Shown: positions 1-9,440, counted from the stretch's first letter. The stretch is DNA of 64,000 nt from M0108 sp963841065 (GCA_963841065.1 CAWJBI010000049.1:62001-126000), one strand, 5' to 3'. The notes: generated from the letters alone by a model not told the origin. Numbers and translations: made by a program.

Positions 1-164
1 GCTGCTTGGCCAGCCAGGGGAATCGGCGGAGGAACTTGAGCTAGCCTGGGCCTGTCTTTGATAAATTGCTTAGCGGCCTGCTTAAGCCTTTGGCCAGCGG
101 CTAAGGGGTTGCTCAGGGTATTTCGTGGCACAACTCAATCAAAACTCATCAGGAGCAATAACTC

Positions 165-980
165 ATGGTAAATGGTCTCTTTGATCAATTGTTGAAGTCT
201 GGACAGGATCTGCTCAACAAGCAGCAGACCGGGGGACAGGGCGCTGGGCCGGCCAGCGGTGGGGGCGCGCTGGACGCCCTTGGCGGCCTATTTGGCAAGG
301 ATCAGGGCGGCGGCGGTGGTGGTGGGGTAATGGACGTCCTGGGTGGCCTCTTCAATAAGGGTCAGGAGGGCGGCAATTCCTCACTGAGTAGCTTCCTCAC
401 CGGCGCCGGTGGCGGCGCCCTGGCGGGAAGCGCCCTGAGTCTGCTGCTGGGCAATAAAGGCGGGAGGGAGATCGTCGGCAATGTCCTCACCTATGGCGGC
501 ATGGCCGCGGTGGGGGCGATTGCCTACAAGGCCTACAACAATTGGCAGGCCAACCAGGCCCCGGGCACCCCCCAGGCCGAGCCCCAGACCCTGGACCGCC
601 TGCCCCAGGCCCAGGCCGAGCAACATCAGCGGGCGATACTCCTGGCCATGGTCACCGCCGCCAAGGCTGATGGCCATGTCGACGCGCGCGAACAGGGCTT
701 GATGAACGAGGCCCTGACCAAGCTGGGCGGCGGCAATGCCGAATTTGAACAGTGGCTGGCCACCGAGCTGAACAAGCCCCTGGACCCCGCCGCGGTGGCG
801 CGCGCCGCGACCACTCCGGAAATGGCGGCGGAGATCTATATCGCCAGCGTCTTAGTGGTCAATGAGGAGCATTTTCTGGAGCGGGCCTACCTGGACGAAC
901 TGGCGCGCCAACTCCGCCTGGAGCCTGGCCTAAAGGCCGAGTTGGAACAGCAGGTCAGGCTGGCGCTGGCCCAGGGTTAG
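165..980 (+). CDS. DUF533 / TerB-like inner-membrane protein (YebE-like)
   Basis: The 271-residue product has a glycine-rich, low-complexity N-terminal half (about residues 20-95). A hydrophobic Ala/Gly/Leu stretch follows at about 80-120, which could be a membrane segment. The helical C-terminal domain (about 150-268) contains a MVTAAKADGHVDAREQ-type motif like the TerB/DUF533 fold. That layout matches the YebE family, whose function is unknown. A good ribosome site (AGGAG, about 10 bases upstream) supports the ATG used. The gene stands alone, and the hairpin repeat that follows may end its transcript. Family assignment is by motif and layout only. Confidence 0.75.
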   Translation: MVNGLFDQLLKSGQDLLNKQQTGGQGAGPASGGGALDALGGLFGKDQGGGGGGGVMDVLGGLFNKGQEGGNSSLSSFLTGAGGGALAGSALSLLLGNKGGREIVGNVLTYGGMAAVGAIAYKAYNNWQANQAPGTPQAEPQTLDRLPQAQAEQHQRAILLAMVTAAKADGHVDAREQGLMNEALTKLGGGNAEFEQWLATELNKPLDPAAVARAATTPEMAAEIYIASVLVVNEEHFLERAYLDELARQLRLEPGLKAELEQQVRLALAQG

Positions 981-1013
981 AAATAGACCGAACACCAGAG
1001 AGCTTTCTGGCCT

Positions 1014-1119
1014 GCAGGGTCGGGTGGCGGCGGGTGGGGGTGTCGACAGCAGGGATGCTGTCGCCAAGCCTACAGGGACGTATTCACGGCGTCCCCCACC
1101 CGCCGCCACCCGACCCTGC
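1014..1119. repeat. Dispersed hairpin repeat, copy 1
   Basis: A perfect 27-base inverted repeat (1014-1040 with 1093-1119) encloses a 52-base core. Inside the core is a second small hairpin, GACAGCA/TGCTGTC. The core recurs near 5.1 kb and, inverted, near 60.4 kb. A short T-rich stretch (GCTTTTA) follows the right arm, so this copy could also terminate transcription of the preceding gene. No protein-coding signal is seen here. Confidence 0.85.
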
Positions 1120-1168
1120 TGCTTTTATGCCGAAGATTAACGGGTTCTGGTATCCGGATGGGTCACGA

Positions 1169-1495
1169 TCAGGGCGCGGCATCGTCGCTGAAACCATAGT
1201 CCACCGGCACCCGCAGATAGAAGAGGTTTAAACCCTCACCCTTGAGGCGGGCCAGGAAGCGGTCGGCCTCCTCCGGGGTGGTGACGAAGCTGACCTCTAC
1301 CGGCAGGTCGCCGGCCAACTCGAAGAAGTGCTCTTCATGGAGTCGCCCCTGGCGGCCAAAGCCCGCCAGGGCGCGGAAGGCGGAACCCCCCTGGAGACCC
1401 AGGCGCTGGGCCTCCTCCAGCAGCCACTCGTAGGCCAGCAGGTGGTGGTGGCGGCGATTCTCCGCCACGTAGAATTTGAGAAAACAGCCGTTCAT
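1169..1495 (-). CDS. DUF190 family protein
   Basis: Small soluble protein of about 108 residues beginning MNGCFLKFYVAEN. It resembles the DUF190 family, a PII-like ferredoxin-like fold with the pattern H-hydrophobic-YEWLLEEAQRLGLQGGSAF and a G-x-F-x-R/H segment. DUF190 genes are often found beside crcB, as here, where crcB lies immediately upstream on the same strand. The role is unknown; a regulatory partner of the fluoride channel is a common guess. An earlier in-frame ATG at 1528 would overlap crcB by 23 bases. The 1495 start is preferred because the conserved region begins there. Confidence 0.75.
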   Translation of the reverse strand: MNGCFLKFYVAENRRHHHLLAYEWLLEEAQRLGLQGGSAFRALAGFGRQGRLHEEHFFELAGDLPVEVSFVTTPEEADRFLARLKGEGLNLFYLRVPVDYGFSDDAAP

Positions 1496-1505
1496 GGGTC
1501 GTGTC

Positions 1506-1895
1506 TCAGTGAGGGGTGAGGAGGGCATGGGCCAGGCCCATGCCCAGGGCGGTCAGGAGCAGGGAGCCGAACAGATGGGCTGCGGCGGCGGACAGGCCCA
1601 GTAACAACTCACCGCGCGAGAGGAGGGTCACTACCTCGGCGGAGAAGGTGGAAAAGGTCGTGAGACCACCCAGGAAGCCGGTGATCACCAGGAGGCGCAA
1701 CTCCGGGGGTAGGGCGGGGTGGCGGTTGAGCCAGATCAGCAGGAAGCCCACCAGAAAGCCGCCAATCAGGTTGGCGGTCAGGGTGCCGAGGGGGATGCTT
1801 GGGAAGACCGGGTTCAGACGCTGGCCGAGGAGCCAGCGCAACAGGGCCCCAAGCCCGGCGCCGACAAAGACGGAGAGGGCGGCAAGCAGGCTCAT
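1506..1895 (-). CDS. crcB: Fluoride efflux channel CrcB (Fluc)
   Basis: This 129-residue protein is very hydrophobic, with four predicted membrane helices. It carries the family signatures GTLTANLIGGFLVGF in helix 2 and GFLGGLTTFSTFS in helix 3, and an N-terminal G-x-x-x-R at about 13-20. Fluc proteins are dual-topology dimeric channels that expel fluoride through the inner membrane. The length is typical. The DUF190 gene follows within about 10 bases, suggesting one transcript. I looked for a fluoride riboswitch in the roughly 100 bases upstream and did not recognise one. Confidence 0.95.
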   Translation of the reverse strand: MSLLAALSVFVGAGLGALLRWLLGQRLNPVFPSIPLGTLTANLIGGFLVGFLLIWLNRHPALPPELRLLVITGFLGGLTTFSTFSAEVVTLLSRGELLLGLSAAAAHLFGSLLLTALGMGLAHALLTPH

Positions 1896-1998
1896 GGCAC
1901 TCCGGGGGTGGGTTGGGAGTTGGTGCCGCCGGCGGGCCGATCCCTCGGTGGCGGTGCGCCCCTAATCCGGCCGAATGGCATCAGGTTCTACCGCCCGG

Positions 1999-2484
1999 CT
2001 AGGCCGCGGCCTGGACCAGATTCGCCTTAAGCAGCGCCAGGGCCGGCTTGGGATCGATTTCAATCAGATAGCCCCGCTTGCCGCCGTTGATATAGATGCG
2101 CGGCAGGTCGGCGATGCTGGCCTCGGCGTAAACGGGCAGGGGATGGCGGGTCCCGAAGGGGGAGGTGCCGCCCACCTGATAGCCGGAATGGCGGTCGGCG
2201 GTCTTGGGGTCGCAAGGCTGAATACGCTTGACCCCCATGGCCCGGGCCAGGAGGCCGGTGGCGACCTCGCGGTCGCCGTGCATGAGCATGATCAAGGGGT
2301 TGCCGGCCTCGTCCTCCATGATCAGGGTCTTGATGACTAAATGCTCGTCAACCCCCAACTCGCGGGCCGAATGGGCGGTGCCACCCCCCGCTTGGTAGGG
2401 ATAAGGGTGACCCACGAAGGGAATGGCGGCGGCCCGCAGCAGGCGCACCGCCTGGGTCACGGGTTCCTTCTTCTTGCCCGACAC
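1999..2484 (-). CDS. ybaK: Cys-tRNA(Pro)/Cys-tRNA(Cys) deacylase YbaK
   Basis: The 161-residue product matches the YbaK/EbsC family. This family hydrolyses Cys-tRNA(Pro) made in error by prolyl-tRNA synthetase, a trans-editing activity in the cytoplasm. Visible signatures are the conserved lysine in VIKTLIMED, the GGTSPFG loop at about residue 108-114, and the RIYINGGKRGYLIEIDP strand near the C-terminus. The length fits the family (about 155-160). It lies 29 bases downstream of ftsH on the same strand and could be read as the second gene of that transcript. Confidence 0.93.
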   Translation of the reverse strand: MSGKKKEPVTQAVRLLRAAAIPFVGHPYPYQAGGGTAHSARELGVDEHLVIKTLIMEDEAGNPLIMLMHGDREVATGLLARAMGVKRIQPCDPKTADRHSGYQVGGTSPFGTRHPLPVYAEASIADLPRIYINGGKRGYLIEIDPKPALALLKANLVQAAA

Positions 2485-2513
2485 GGACCGCTACCTCCTA
2501 GCCCTGCCCGGGA

Positions 2514-4463
2514 TCAGTGCTCACCCACGGGACCGCCGACATGGCCAGGGCCGCTGGAGGGGCCCTTGGCGGCCGGTCGTTCGCCGCTGGTGGTCCCGCC
2601 AGCGCCGCCGGTGGGGTTGGCGCCGCTGTCCTCGTCCTCGGGGGCAAGGGCGGGCCGGCCCGCCATGATGTCGTTGATCTGGGTTAGGTTGATGGTCTCG
2701 AATTGCAGCAGGGCCTCGGCCATGGCATGGAGCTTGTCCATCTCGCTCAGGAGGATTGCCTTGCTGCGCTGGTAGTTGCGATCGATGATGGCGCGGATCT
2801 CCTGATCGATGGACCGCGCCGTCCGTGCCGAGATCTTGCTGGTCTGGGTCACGGAGCGTCCGAGGAACACCTCGCCCTCGTCATCGGAGTAGGCCAGGGG
2901 CCCCAGGCCATCGGACAGGCCCCAACGAGTGACCATGTTGCGGGCGATCTCGGTGGCGCGTTCGATGTCATTGGAGGCGCCCGTGGTGACGGATTCGGGG
3001 CCGAAGATGAGTTCCTCCGCCAGCCGGCCCCCGAAAAGGGTGGAGATCTGGCTTTCGAGCTGGCGCTTGGTCATGCTGTAGCGGTCCTTTTCCGGCAGGA
3101 AGAGGGTGACGCCGAGGGCGCGGCCACGGGGGATGATGCTGACCTTGTGCACCGGGTCGTGGTCCGGCACCAGGCGGCCAATGATGCAATGACCGGCCTC
3201 GTGATAGGCCGTCAGCTTCTTCTCGTGGTCGGACATCACCACGCTGCGGCGCTCGGTGCCCATCATGATCTTGTCCTTGGCCTTCTCGAACATGGCCATG
3301 GTGACCTGGGCCAGGCCAGTGCGCGCGGAGAAGAGGGCGGCCTCGTTGACCAGATTGGCCAGGTCGGCGCCCGAGAATCCCGGGGTGCCACGCGCCAGGG
3401 TGCGGGCCTCTACGTCGTCGGCGATGGGCACCTTACGCATGTGAACCTTGAGGATGGCCTCGCGTCCGGCCAGGTCCGGCAGGCCCACCACGACCTGGCG
3501 GTCGAAGCGGCCCGGCCGCAGCAGGGCTGGGTCCAGCACGTCGGGCCGGTTGGTGGCGGCGATGACGATAATGCCCTCGGTACCAGCAAAGCCATCCATT
3601 TCCACCAGCATCTGGTTGAGGGTTTGCTCGCGCTCGTCGTGACCACCCCCCAGGCCCGCGCCCCGGCGGCGGCCCACGGCGTCGATCTCATCGACGAAGA
3701 CGATGCAGGGGGCCTGCTTCTTGGCCTGCTCGAAGAGGTCGCGCACCCGCGAGGCGCCGACACCCACGAACATCTCCACGAAATCTGAGCCCGAGACGCT
3801 GAAGAAGGGCACCTTGGCCTCGCCCGCGATGGAGCGGGCCAGCAGGGTCTTGCCGGTGCCGGGGGGACCGACCATCAGCACGCCCTTGGGGATCTTGCCG
3901 CCAAGCTTCTGGAACTTGCCGGGGTCGCGGAGGAAGTCCACCAGTTCCGAGACCTCCTCCTTGGCCTCCTCGACGCCCGCCACATCCGCAAAGGTAACCT
4001 TGACCTCGCCCTCGGCATGCTGACGGGCCCGGCTCTTGCCGAAATTGAAGAGACCGCCCCCTCCGCCACCCCCGCCACCGTTCATGCCCCGGCGGACAAA
4101 CCAGAACCAGACGCCGATGAGAACCAGGAAGGGCAGCCAGGAGGCGAGTATCTGGGCCAGCAGGCCGGGGCGATCCGGCGGCATGGCCCGCACGGTTACC
4201 TTATTATCGAGGAGATCGCGCATCAGGGCGGGGTCCCCGGGGCTGTAGGTCTCGAAGAAGCTCCCATCCGTGCGCGTTCCCTGGATATTCTGGTCCTGGA
4301 TGGTTACCTCGGTCACGGCGCCATCCGCGACGTCCGCGAGGAACTCACTGTAGGTGATGCGGCTGGGGTTGGGCCCGGCGTTGAACTCAAAGCCGTTGAT
4401 CAGCATCATTAGCCAGAGGCCGGCGGCGAACCAGAGGAAGATGGTAACGGGCTTGTATTTCAT
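2514..4463 (-). CDS. ftsH: ATP-dependent zinc metalloprotease FtsH
   Basis: Membrane-anchored AAA+ protease that degrades misassembled membrane proteins and short-lived regulators. Residue numbers are from MKYKPVTIF. Membrane helices lie at about 6-24 and 105-123 with a periplasmic domain between. A nine-glycine linker follows at about 129-137. Walker A GPPGTGKT is at 199-206, Walker B IVFVDEID near 254-261, and the SRH segment ATNRPD...RPGRFDR near 303-322. The zinc site HEAGH is at 421-425. An upstream in-frame start at 4541 would add 26 residues with no membrane character, so the ATG at 4463 is preferred. The gene is not next to rrmJ/folP, so it may be a second FtsH. Confidence 0.95.
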   Translation of the reverse strand: MKYKPVTIFLWFAAGLWLMMLINGFEFNAGPNPSRITYSEFLADVADGAVTEVTIQDQNIQGTRTDGSFFETYSPGDPALMRDLLDNKVTVRAMPPDRPGLLAQILASWLPFLVLIGVWFWFVRRGMNGGGGGGGGGLFNFGKSRARQHAEGEVKVTFADVAGVEEAKEEVSELVDFLRDPGKFQKLGGKIPKGVLMVGPPGTGKTLLARSIAGEAKVPFFSVSGSDFVEMFVGVGASRVRDLFEQAKKQAPCIVFVDEIDAVGRRRGAGLGGGHDEREQTLNQMLVEMDGFAGTEGIIVIAATNRPDVLDPALLRPGRFDRQVVVGLPDLAGREAILKVHMRKVPIADDVEARTLARGTPGFSGADLANLVNEAALFSARTGLAQVTMAMFEKAKDKIMMGTERRSVVMSDHEKKLTAYHEAGHCIIGRLVPDHDPVHKVSIIPRGRALGVTLFLPEKDRYSMTKRQLESQISTLFGGRLAEELIFGPESVTTGASNDIERATEIARNMVTRWGLSDGLGPLAYSDDEGEVFLGRSVTQTSKISARTARSIDQEIRAIIDRNYQRSKAILLSEMDKLHAMAEALLQFETINLTQINDIMAGRPALAPEDEDSGANPTGGAGGTTSGERPAAKGPSSGPGHVGGPVGEH

Positions 4464-4729
4464 TGGCTTGATCGATCTCTTGGGGTCGGTTGGGCGGCGT
4501 AATGACGCTCTGGCTGACAAAATCGGGGTCGAACCCGTCAATTAAAAGCGGTGCTTACATAATTGCGGCCAGGACCCGGGCAGCCGGTCTAAATCCTGGC
4601 CAAACTCGCCGCATCTTAACCCAAACGCGCTATCCTTGACGGCTTCCTGGCGGATTTTCCCTGGGATTACCCCCTGACGAGGGGCCGGCATACAATTTTT
4701 GGCACCCTTCATTCCGCAGGCACGGCATC

Positions 4730-5011
4730 ATGACCACCCACCATCTTCATGACGAGGAAATCCGCCGCCTGCGCTGGCAATGCCGGCGCGGCATGTTGGA
4801 ACTGGATGTTGCCCTGCTGCGGTTTCTGGATGAGGATTTTCCGACCCTGGATGCCGTCGAACAGGCTACCTTCTCCCGCATGCTCGAGGCCCAGGACCAG
4901 ACCCTGCATGGCTGGCTCATGGGCCGTACCCTGCCGGAGGAGGCGGATGTCCAGCGTCTGGTGGCGCGCATCCGGGCCTTCGGGCGCGAGGGGCAGCCAT
5001 CTCTGGTTTAA
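4730..5011 (+). CDS. sdhE: FAD assembly factor SdhE (YgfY/CptB)
   Basis: The 93-residue protein fits the SdhE family, which promotes covalent flavinylation of succinate dehydrogenase SdhA. The family hallmark RGMLELD is present at about residues 20-26, following WQCR, and a helical W-L-x-G motif (LHGWLMGR) lies near residue 60. Length is typical (about 85-95). It is transcribed divergently from ftsH with no sdh genes nearby, which is common because sdhE is often unlinked. Confidence 0.9.
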   Translation: MTTHHLHDEEIRRLRWQCRRGMLELDVALLRFLDEDFPTLDAVEQATFSRMLEAQDQTLHGWLMGRTLPEEADVQRLVARIRAFGREGQPSLV

Positions 5012-5102
5012 ATCCCTGGCGCACCCCCGGGATGCCGACCAGGCGTAGCCAACCCAGCCTCTGTTATATATAAGCGCTGGTCATTCCCCGGCATATCGCA
5101 GG

Positions 5103-5240
5103 AGGGCCGGGGTGGGGGCTGGCGGGGGTGTCGACCGCAGGGATGCTGTCGCCAAGCCTACCGGGACCTATTCACGGCGTCCCCCGCCTGACACCACCCG
5201 GCCCGGGAAACCGAAAACTCAGGTATGTTGGGTATATCAG
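5103..5240. repeat. Dispersed hairpin repeat, copy 2
   Basis: This copy shares the core with copy 1 (GTCGACCGCAGGGATGCTGT and the following CGCCAAGCCTAC-GGGAC-TATTCACGGCGTCCCCC) and has imperfect outer arms. It also shares a 3' flank with copy 3: CCCGGGAAACCG-AAACTCAGGT, then TTGGGTATA-CAGG. That flank ends at the AGGA ribosome site of the efflux adaptor gene, so the repeat directly abuts and may influence the start of that operon. Confidence 0.8.
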
Positions 5241-5250
5241 GAAGCGAACC

Positions 5251-6333
5251 ATGCGAGACGGGATAAAGGGACTGGTGACGGGCGGCGCGATCCTGATCGG
5301 GCTTGGGTTAGTCACCGGTTGCCATCCGAGTTCCGATCCGGCGGCCACCGAGGCCTTGCCGCCTTTTGTCCTCACCGCCCAGGTCGAGGACATAGCCACC
5401 GATACCTGGAGCCTGACCGGCGCGATTCGCCCCCGCTACGAACCCGCCCTGTCCTTCCGGATTGCGGGCGAGATCCAGGAACGCCTGATCAACGCGGGGG
5501 AGCGGGTGGCGGCCGGCCAGGTTCTGTTGCGCCTGGATCCGCGTGATGTCACCCAGCAGCGCCTGGCCGCGGAGGCCACGGTAGCGCGGGCCCTGGCCGA
5601 GCAGGAGAATGCCGAGCGTGAGCGCGCCCGCCTGACTGATCTCATCCCCAAGCGATTGGCCAGCGAGCAGGATTACGATCGGGCTGTAACCGCCGCCAGT
5701 GCCGCCGAGCAGGGCCGGCTAGCCGCCGAGGCTAACCTGGAACAAGCTCGCAATGCCATTGGCTACGCGACCCTCACGGCCCCGCGCCCCGGCGTTATCC
5801 TCGAGGTCACGGGCGAGGCTGGCCAGGTGGTCACGCCGGGCCAGGTGGTCGCGCGTCTCGCGGAGGATGGGCCCCTCGAGGTCGAGGTCTATCTGCCCGA
5901 GGACCGCCGGCAGGGCTTGCCCACCCAGGCCGAGGCCCATTTGCTCGGCCGGGACCAGCCCGTGACGGCGGAACTGCGCGAGATCGCGGGCAGCGCCGAC
6001 CCCATCACCCGTACCTGGCGTGCCCGTTTCCGCCTGCCGCCCCTCGACCCCGCGCCGGGTTTTGGCACCACGGCCACCTTGCTGTTCGCCTCGGCGACGG
6101 GTCAGGATGCGGACCGGGTCCGGGTCCCCAGCGGCGCCATCCTGGAGCGCGGCGAGGGCCCCCTGGTCTGGCGGCTGGAGGAGGGACGCGTCGTGGCCGA
6201 GCCGGTCACGCTGCTGCGGATCGTCGGGGAGCATGCCGAAATCCGCTCGCGATTGGCCCCTGGGACCCCGGTGGTTGCCTTGGGGGTGCATCTGTTACAG
6301 CCTGGCCAGGCGGTGCGGGTGCGCGCGCCATGA
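5251..6333 (+). CDS. RND efflux periplasmic adaptor lipoprotein (membrane fusion protein)
   Basis: A 360-residue adaptor that would link an inner-membrane RND pump to an outer-membrane channel. The N-terminus has a hydrophobic segment ending in a lipobox, V-T-G-C with Cys24, so it is probably a lipoprotein. The first barrel/lipoyl half is near residues 50-75 (SFRIAGEIQERLINAGERV). A helical hairpin spans about 85-155, and the second lipoyl half (APRPGVILEVTGEAGQVVTPGQ) lies near 170-190. A beta-barrel and a membrane-proximal domain follow. The ATG at 5251 has AGGA seven bases upstream; an in-frame start at 5128 lies inside the repeat and is rejected. It overlaps the pump gene by four bases. 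Confidence 0.9.
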   Translation: MRDGIKGLVTGGAILIGLGLVTGCHPSSDPAATEALPPFVLTAQVEDIATDTWSLTGAIRPRYEPALSFRIAGEIQERLINAGERVAAGQVLLRLDPRDVTQQRLAAEATVARALAEQENAERERARLTDLIPKRLASEQDYDRAVTAASAAEQGRLAAEANLEQARNAIGYATLTAPRPGVILEVTGEAGQVVTPGQVVARLAEDGPLEVEVYLPEDRRQGLPTQAEAHLLGRDQPVTAELREIAGSADPITRTWRARFRLPPLDPAPGFGTTATLLFASATGQDADRVRVPSGAILERGEGPLVWRLEEGRVVAEPVTLLRIVGEHAEIRSRLAPGTPVVALGVHLLQPGQAVRVRAP

Positions 6334-9300
6334 GCGAGAACCCAGCAGAGGACCCGGGCCAGCCCGACGCCAGGGCCGCCAGTTCCTTGCGCTTCAATCT
6401 CTCGGCCCTGGCGGTACGGGAGGGCTCGGTCACCCTCTTCTTCATCCTGCTCACGGCCTTGGCCGGTCTCCTGGCCTTCCTGCAACTGGGGCGGGCCGAG
6501 GACCCGGCCTTCACGGTGCGCGTCCTGGTGGTCTCCGCCCTCTGGCCCGGGGCCAGCGCCCAGCAGATGCAGGACCTGGTCGCCGACCCCCTGGAGAAGC
6601 GCCTCGGCGAGGTGGAGTATTTTTACAAGCTCGAGACCACCTTGCGCGCCGGCCGGCTGGATATCCTGATGGAATTCCAGGACTACACCCCGTCGGAGCG
6701 GATCCCGGGCCTCTTCTACGAAGTCCGCAAGCGCATGCTGGACGAGGTTGGCAAGATGCCGGCCGGGGTGCGGGGGCCCTTCGTCAACGACGACTTTTCG
6801 GATGTCTATTTCGCCCTCTATGCCCTGTCCGCCCCCGATCTGCCAGGGCGGCTCCTGGTCCGCGAGGCCGAGGGGATACGAGATCGCCTGGCCCGCGTCC
6901 CGGGTGTTCAAAAGGCCCGGGTCCTCGGCGAGCGCCCGCAACGCGTCTTTGTCGAACTCGATAACGCCCGGCTGGCCAACCTGGGGCTGACCCCCGCCGC
7001 CATCCGCGATGCCCTGGATGCCCAGAATCGGCTGCTGCCCGCCGGGCGGATGGAGACGGCGGGGCCACGCCTGTATCCACGCCTGGATAACGAACTGGAT
7101 GGCCTCGACCAGATTCGGCAGGTGCCGGTGCGGGTCGGCGACCACTTGCTCGCCTTGGGCGAGATCGCCGAGGTCCAGCGCGGTTACGAGGACCCGCCGG
7201 ATTATCTGATCCGTACCGGCGGCACCGAGTCGGTCCTGTTGGGGGTGGTGATGGGGCGCGGCGAGAACGGCCTGACCCTCGGCGAGCGCCTCGCGGCCTT
7301 CGAACAGACCCTGGGGGAGGAACTGCCGCTCGGCTTCCGCTTTACCCGCATCACCAACCAGGCCGACGCCATCGCCCGGGCGGTGAACCTTTTCCAGATC
7401 AAATTCATGGTTGCCGTCGCGGTGGTGATGCTGGTGAGCTTCCTGGCCCTGGGGTGGCGCGCCGGGCTTGTCGTCGGGATTGCCATCCCCTTGACCCTGG
7501 GATTGACCTTCCTCCTCATGGGCATCCGCGGCATCAACCTGGATCGCGTGACCCTGGGGGCCCTCATCATTGCCCTCGGCCTCCTGGTGGACGACGCCAT
7601 CATCTCCATCGAGATGATGCTCGTGAAGATGGAGGAGGGCTGGGATCGGCTGCGGGCGGCGGCCCATGCCTGGACGGTGACCGCGGCGCCCATGTTGAGC
7701 GGCACCCTGGTGACCGTCATTGGCTTTGTCCCCATCGGCTTCGCCCGCTCCGGCGTGGGTGAATACGCTGGCAACATCTTCTGGGTCCTGGCCTTTGCCC
7801 TGCTGGTCTCCTGGCTGGTGGCCGTGACCTTTACGCCCTATATCGGGGCCAGGCTCCTCGCCGTGCCCAAGGCCGCCACCGAGCACCAGGCCTCAGCCTA
7901 CGATAGCCCCCTCTATCTGCGGCTAAGCGCCCTGATTCGCGGTTGCGTGCGTCACAAGCTCTGGGTCGTGGCGGCCACCGTCGGCATCCTGATCCTCTCC
8001 ATCCTGGGTCTGGCCACGACGGTGGAGAAGCAATTCTTCCCCTCCTCCGATCGGCCGGAGGTCCTGGTGGACATCAGTCTCCAGGAGGGCAGCGGCATCC
8101 GCGCCACGACGGCCGTCGCCGATCGCGTCGAGGCGATCCTGAAGGAGGCGCCGGGGGTAGAGTCGCTCTCCACTTATATCGGTGCCGGCGCGCCGCGCTT
8201 CTTCCTGGCCCTCAACCCCGAACTCCCCAACCCCGCCTTCGCCAAGCTGATCATCGTGGCCCATAGCCCCGCGGACCGTGACAACCTCATGGAGCGGATT
8301 CAGTCACATATCGATGCCGGGGACTTCCCGGAGGCCCGGGTGCGGGTCCACAAACTCCTCTATGGCCCGCCGGTGATCTGGCCGGTGGTCTTTCGGGTGG
8401 TGGGCCCGGACGTCCAAGTGCTGCGCAAGATCGCGGGCCAGGTGCGTGAGCGGGTTGCCGCTAACCCCAACACCCTGAATGCCCATCTCGACTGGGGCGA
8501 GCGGGCGCCGGTGGTCCGGCTGAAGCTCGACCCGGAACGGCTGCGCCTGATCGGTCTCACGCCGCGCGAGCTGGCCGGCCAGTTGGAGTACGAACTCTCG
8601 GGCCTGCCCGCGACCGAGATCCGCGAGGATGTCCGTAATGTTCAATTGATCCTGCGCGGCCTGGTCGATACCACAGGGGTGGGGGCCGGCCGTCTGGCCG
8701 ACATCAATATCAAGACCCTGGATGGGCGCTCCGTCCCCCTGGGCCAGGCAGGTGTCCTCGCCATCGATTTCGAGGACCCGGTGCTCAAACGCTACAACCG
8801 CGAGCCGGTGCTGGCGGTGCAGGCCGATGTGACCGATGCTCAGCCCCCGGATGTCACCCAGGCCATTTGGGCCGATCTCCAGGATTTGATCGCGACCCTG
8901 CCGCCCGGCTATCGCATCGACATCGGGGGTTCGGTGGAGCAGTCCGGCAAGGCCGATGCGTCCATCCAAAAGGTCCAACCCATCATGCTGGGTCTGATCC
9001 TCATCGTCATCATGCTGCAGATGCGCAGCTTCTCGGGAACCCTGATGGTGATCGCCACCGCGCCCCTGGGCATCATTGGCGCTACCCTGGCCCTGCTGAT
9101 CGCCGACCGGCCCTTTGGCTTCGTCGCCCTGCTGGGGCTCATCGGGCTGGCGGGTATCCTGATGCGCAACACCCTGATCCTCGCCAAGCAGATCGAGGAT
9201 AACCTGCATCAGGGCATGGAGGCCGCCAGCGCCGTCATCGATGCCACGGTGCGCCGCTCGCGCCCGGTCGTCCTCACCGCCGCCGCCGCCGTCTTTGCCT

Positions 9301-9440
9301 TCATCCCCCTGACCACCGACACCTTCTGGGGCCCCCTCGCCTTCGTTCTCATCGGCGGCATCATCGTAGGTACCGCCGTCACGCTCCTCTTCCTGCCAGC
9401 CCTTTATGCGCTCTGGTTTCGGGTCAATCTCGCCAAATGA
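6330..9440 (+). CDS. RND efflux transporter permease (AcrB/MdtB-like)
   Basis: A 1036-residue inner-membrane proton-driven efflux pump of the HAE1/AcrB type. It shows the usual duplicated layout: a first membrane helix at about 30-50, a large periplasmic loop, a helix bundle near 350-540, a second loop, and a final bundle near 880-1030. A G-LVDDAIISIEMMLVKME segment in helix 4 carries the paired Asp residues used for proton relay. The ATG overlaps the adaptor stop (ATGA), so the two are translationally coupled. No outer-membrane channel gene is nearby, so the pump probably shares a TolC-type partner encoded elsewhere. Substrate cannot be read from sequence. Confidence 0.93.
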   Translation: MSENPAEDPGQPDARAASSLRFNLSALAVREGSVTLFFILLTALAGLLAFLQLGRAEDPAFTVRVLVVSALWPGASAQQMQDLVADPLEKRLGEVEYFYKLETTLRAGRLDILMEFQDYTPSERIPGLFYEVRKRMLDEVGKMPAGVRGPFVNDDFSDVYFALYALSAPDLPGRLLVREAEGIRDRLARVPGVQKARVLGERPQRVFVELDNARLANLGLTPAAIRDALDAQNRLLPAGRMETAGPRLYPRLDNELDGLDQIRQVPVRVGDHLLALGEIAEVQRGYEDPPDYLIRTGGTESVLLGVVMGRGENGLTLGERLAAFEQTLGEELPLGFRFTRITNQADAIARAVNLFQIKFMVAVAVVMLVSFLALGWRAGLVVGIAIPLTLGLTFLLMGIRGINLDRVTLGALIIALGLLVDDAIISIEMMLVKMEEGWDRLRAAAHAWTVTAAPMLSGTLVTVIGFVPIGFARSGVGEYAGNIFWVLAFALLVSWLVAVTFTPYIGARLLAVPKAATEHQASAYDSPLYLRLSALIRGCVRHKLWVVAATVGILILSILGLATTVEKQFFPSSDRPEVLVDISLQEGSGIRATTAVADRVEAILKEAPGVESLSTYIGAGAPRFFLALNPELPNPAFAKLIIVAHSPADRDNLMERIQSHIDAGDFPEARVRVHKLLYGPPVIWPVVFRVVGPDVQVLRKIAGQVRERVAANPNTLNAHLDWGERAPVVRLKLDPERLRLIGLTPRELAGQLEYELSGLPATEIREDVRNVQLILRGLVDTTGVGAGRLADINIKTLDGRSVPLGQAGVLAIDFEDPVLKRYNREPVLAVQADVTDAQPPDVTQAIWADLQDLIATLPPGYRIDIGGSVEQSGKADASIQKVQPIMLGLILIVIMLQMRSFSGTLMVIATAPLGIIGATLALLIADRPFGFVALLGLIGLAGILMRNTLILAKQIEDNLHQGMEAASAVIDATVRRSRPVVLTAAAAVFAFIPLTTDTFWGPLAFVLIGGIIVGTAVTLLFLPALYALWFRVNLAK

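Noticed and set aside
1896..1975. Fluoride riboswitch upstream of crcB
   Set aside because: I could not find the conserved GATGG and pseudoknot elements.
5128..5250. Upstream start giving the efflux adaptor 41 extra residues
   Set aside because: The extra stretch lies in the dispersed repeat and would bury the lipoprotein signal.
6102..7886. 594-codon open frame opposite the RND pump genes
   Set aside because: His/Gln/Gly-rich composition and overlap with two clear genes mark it as a shadow.
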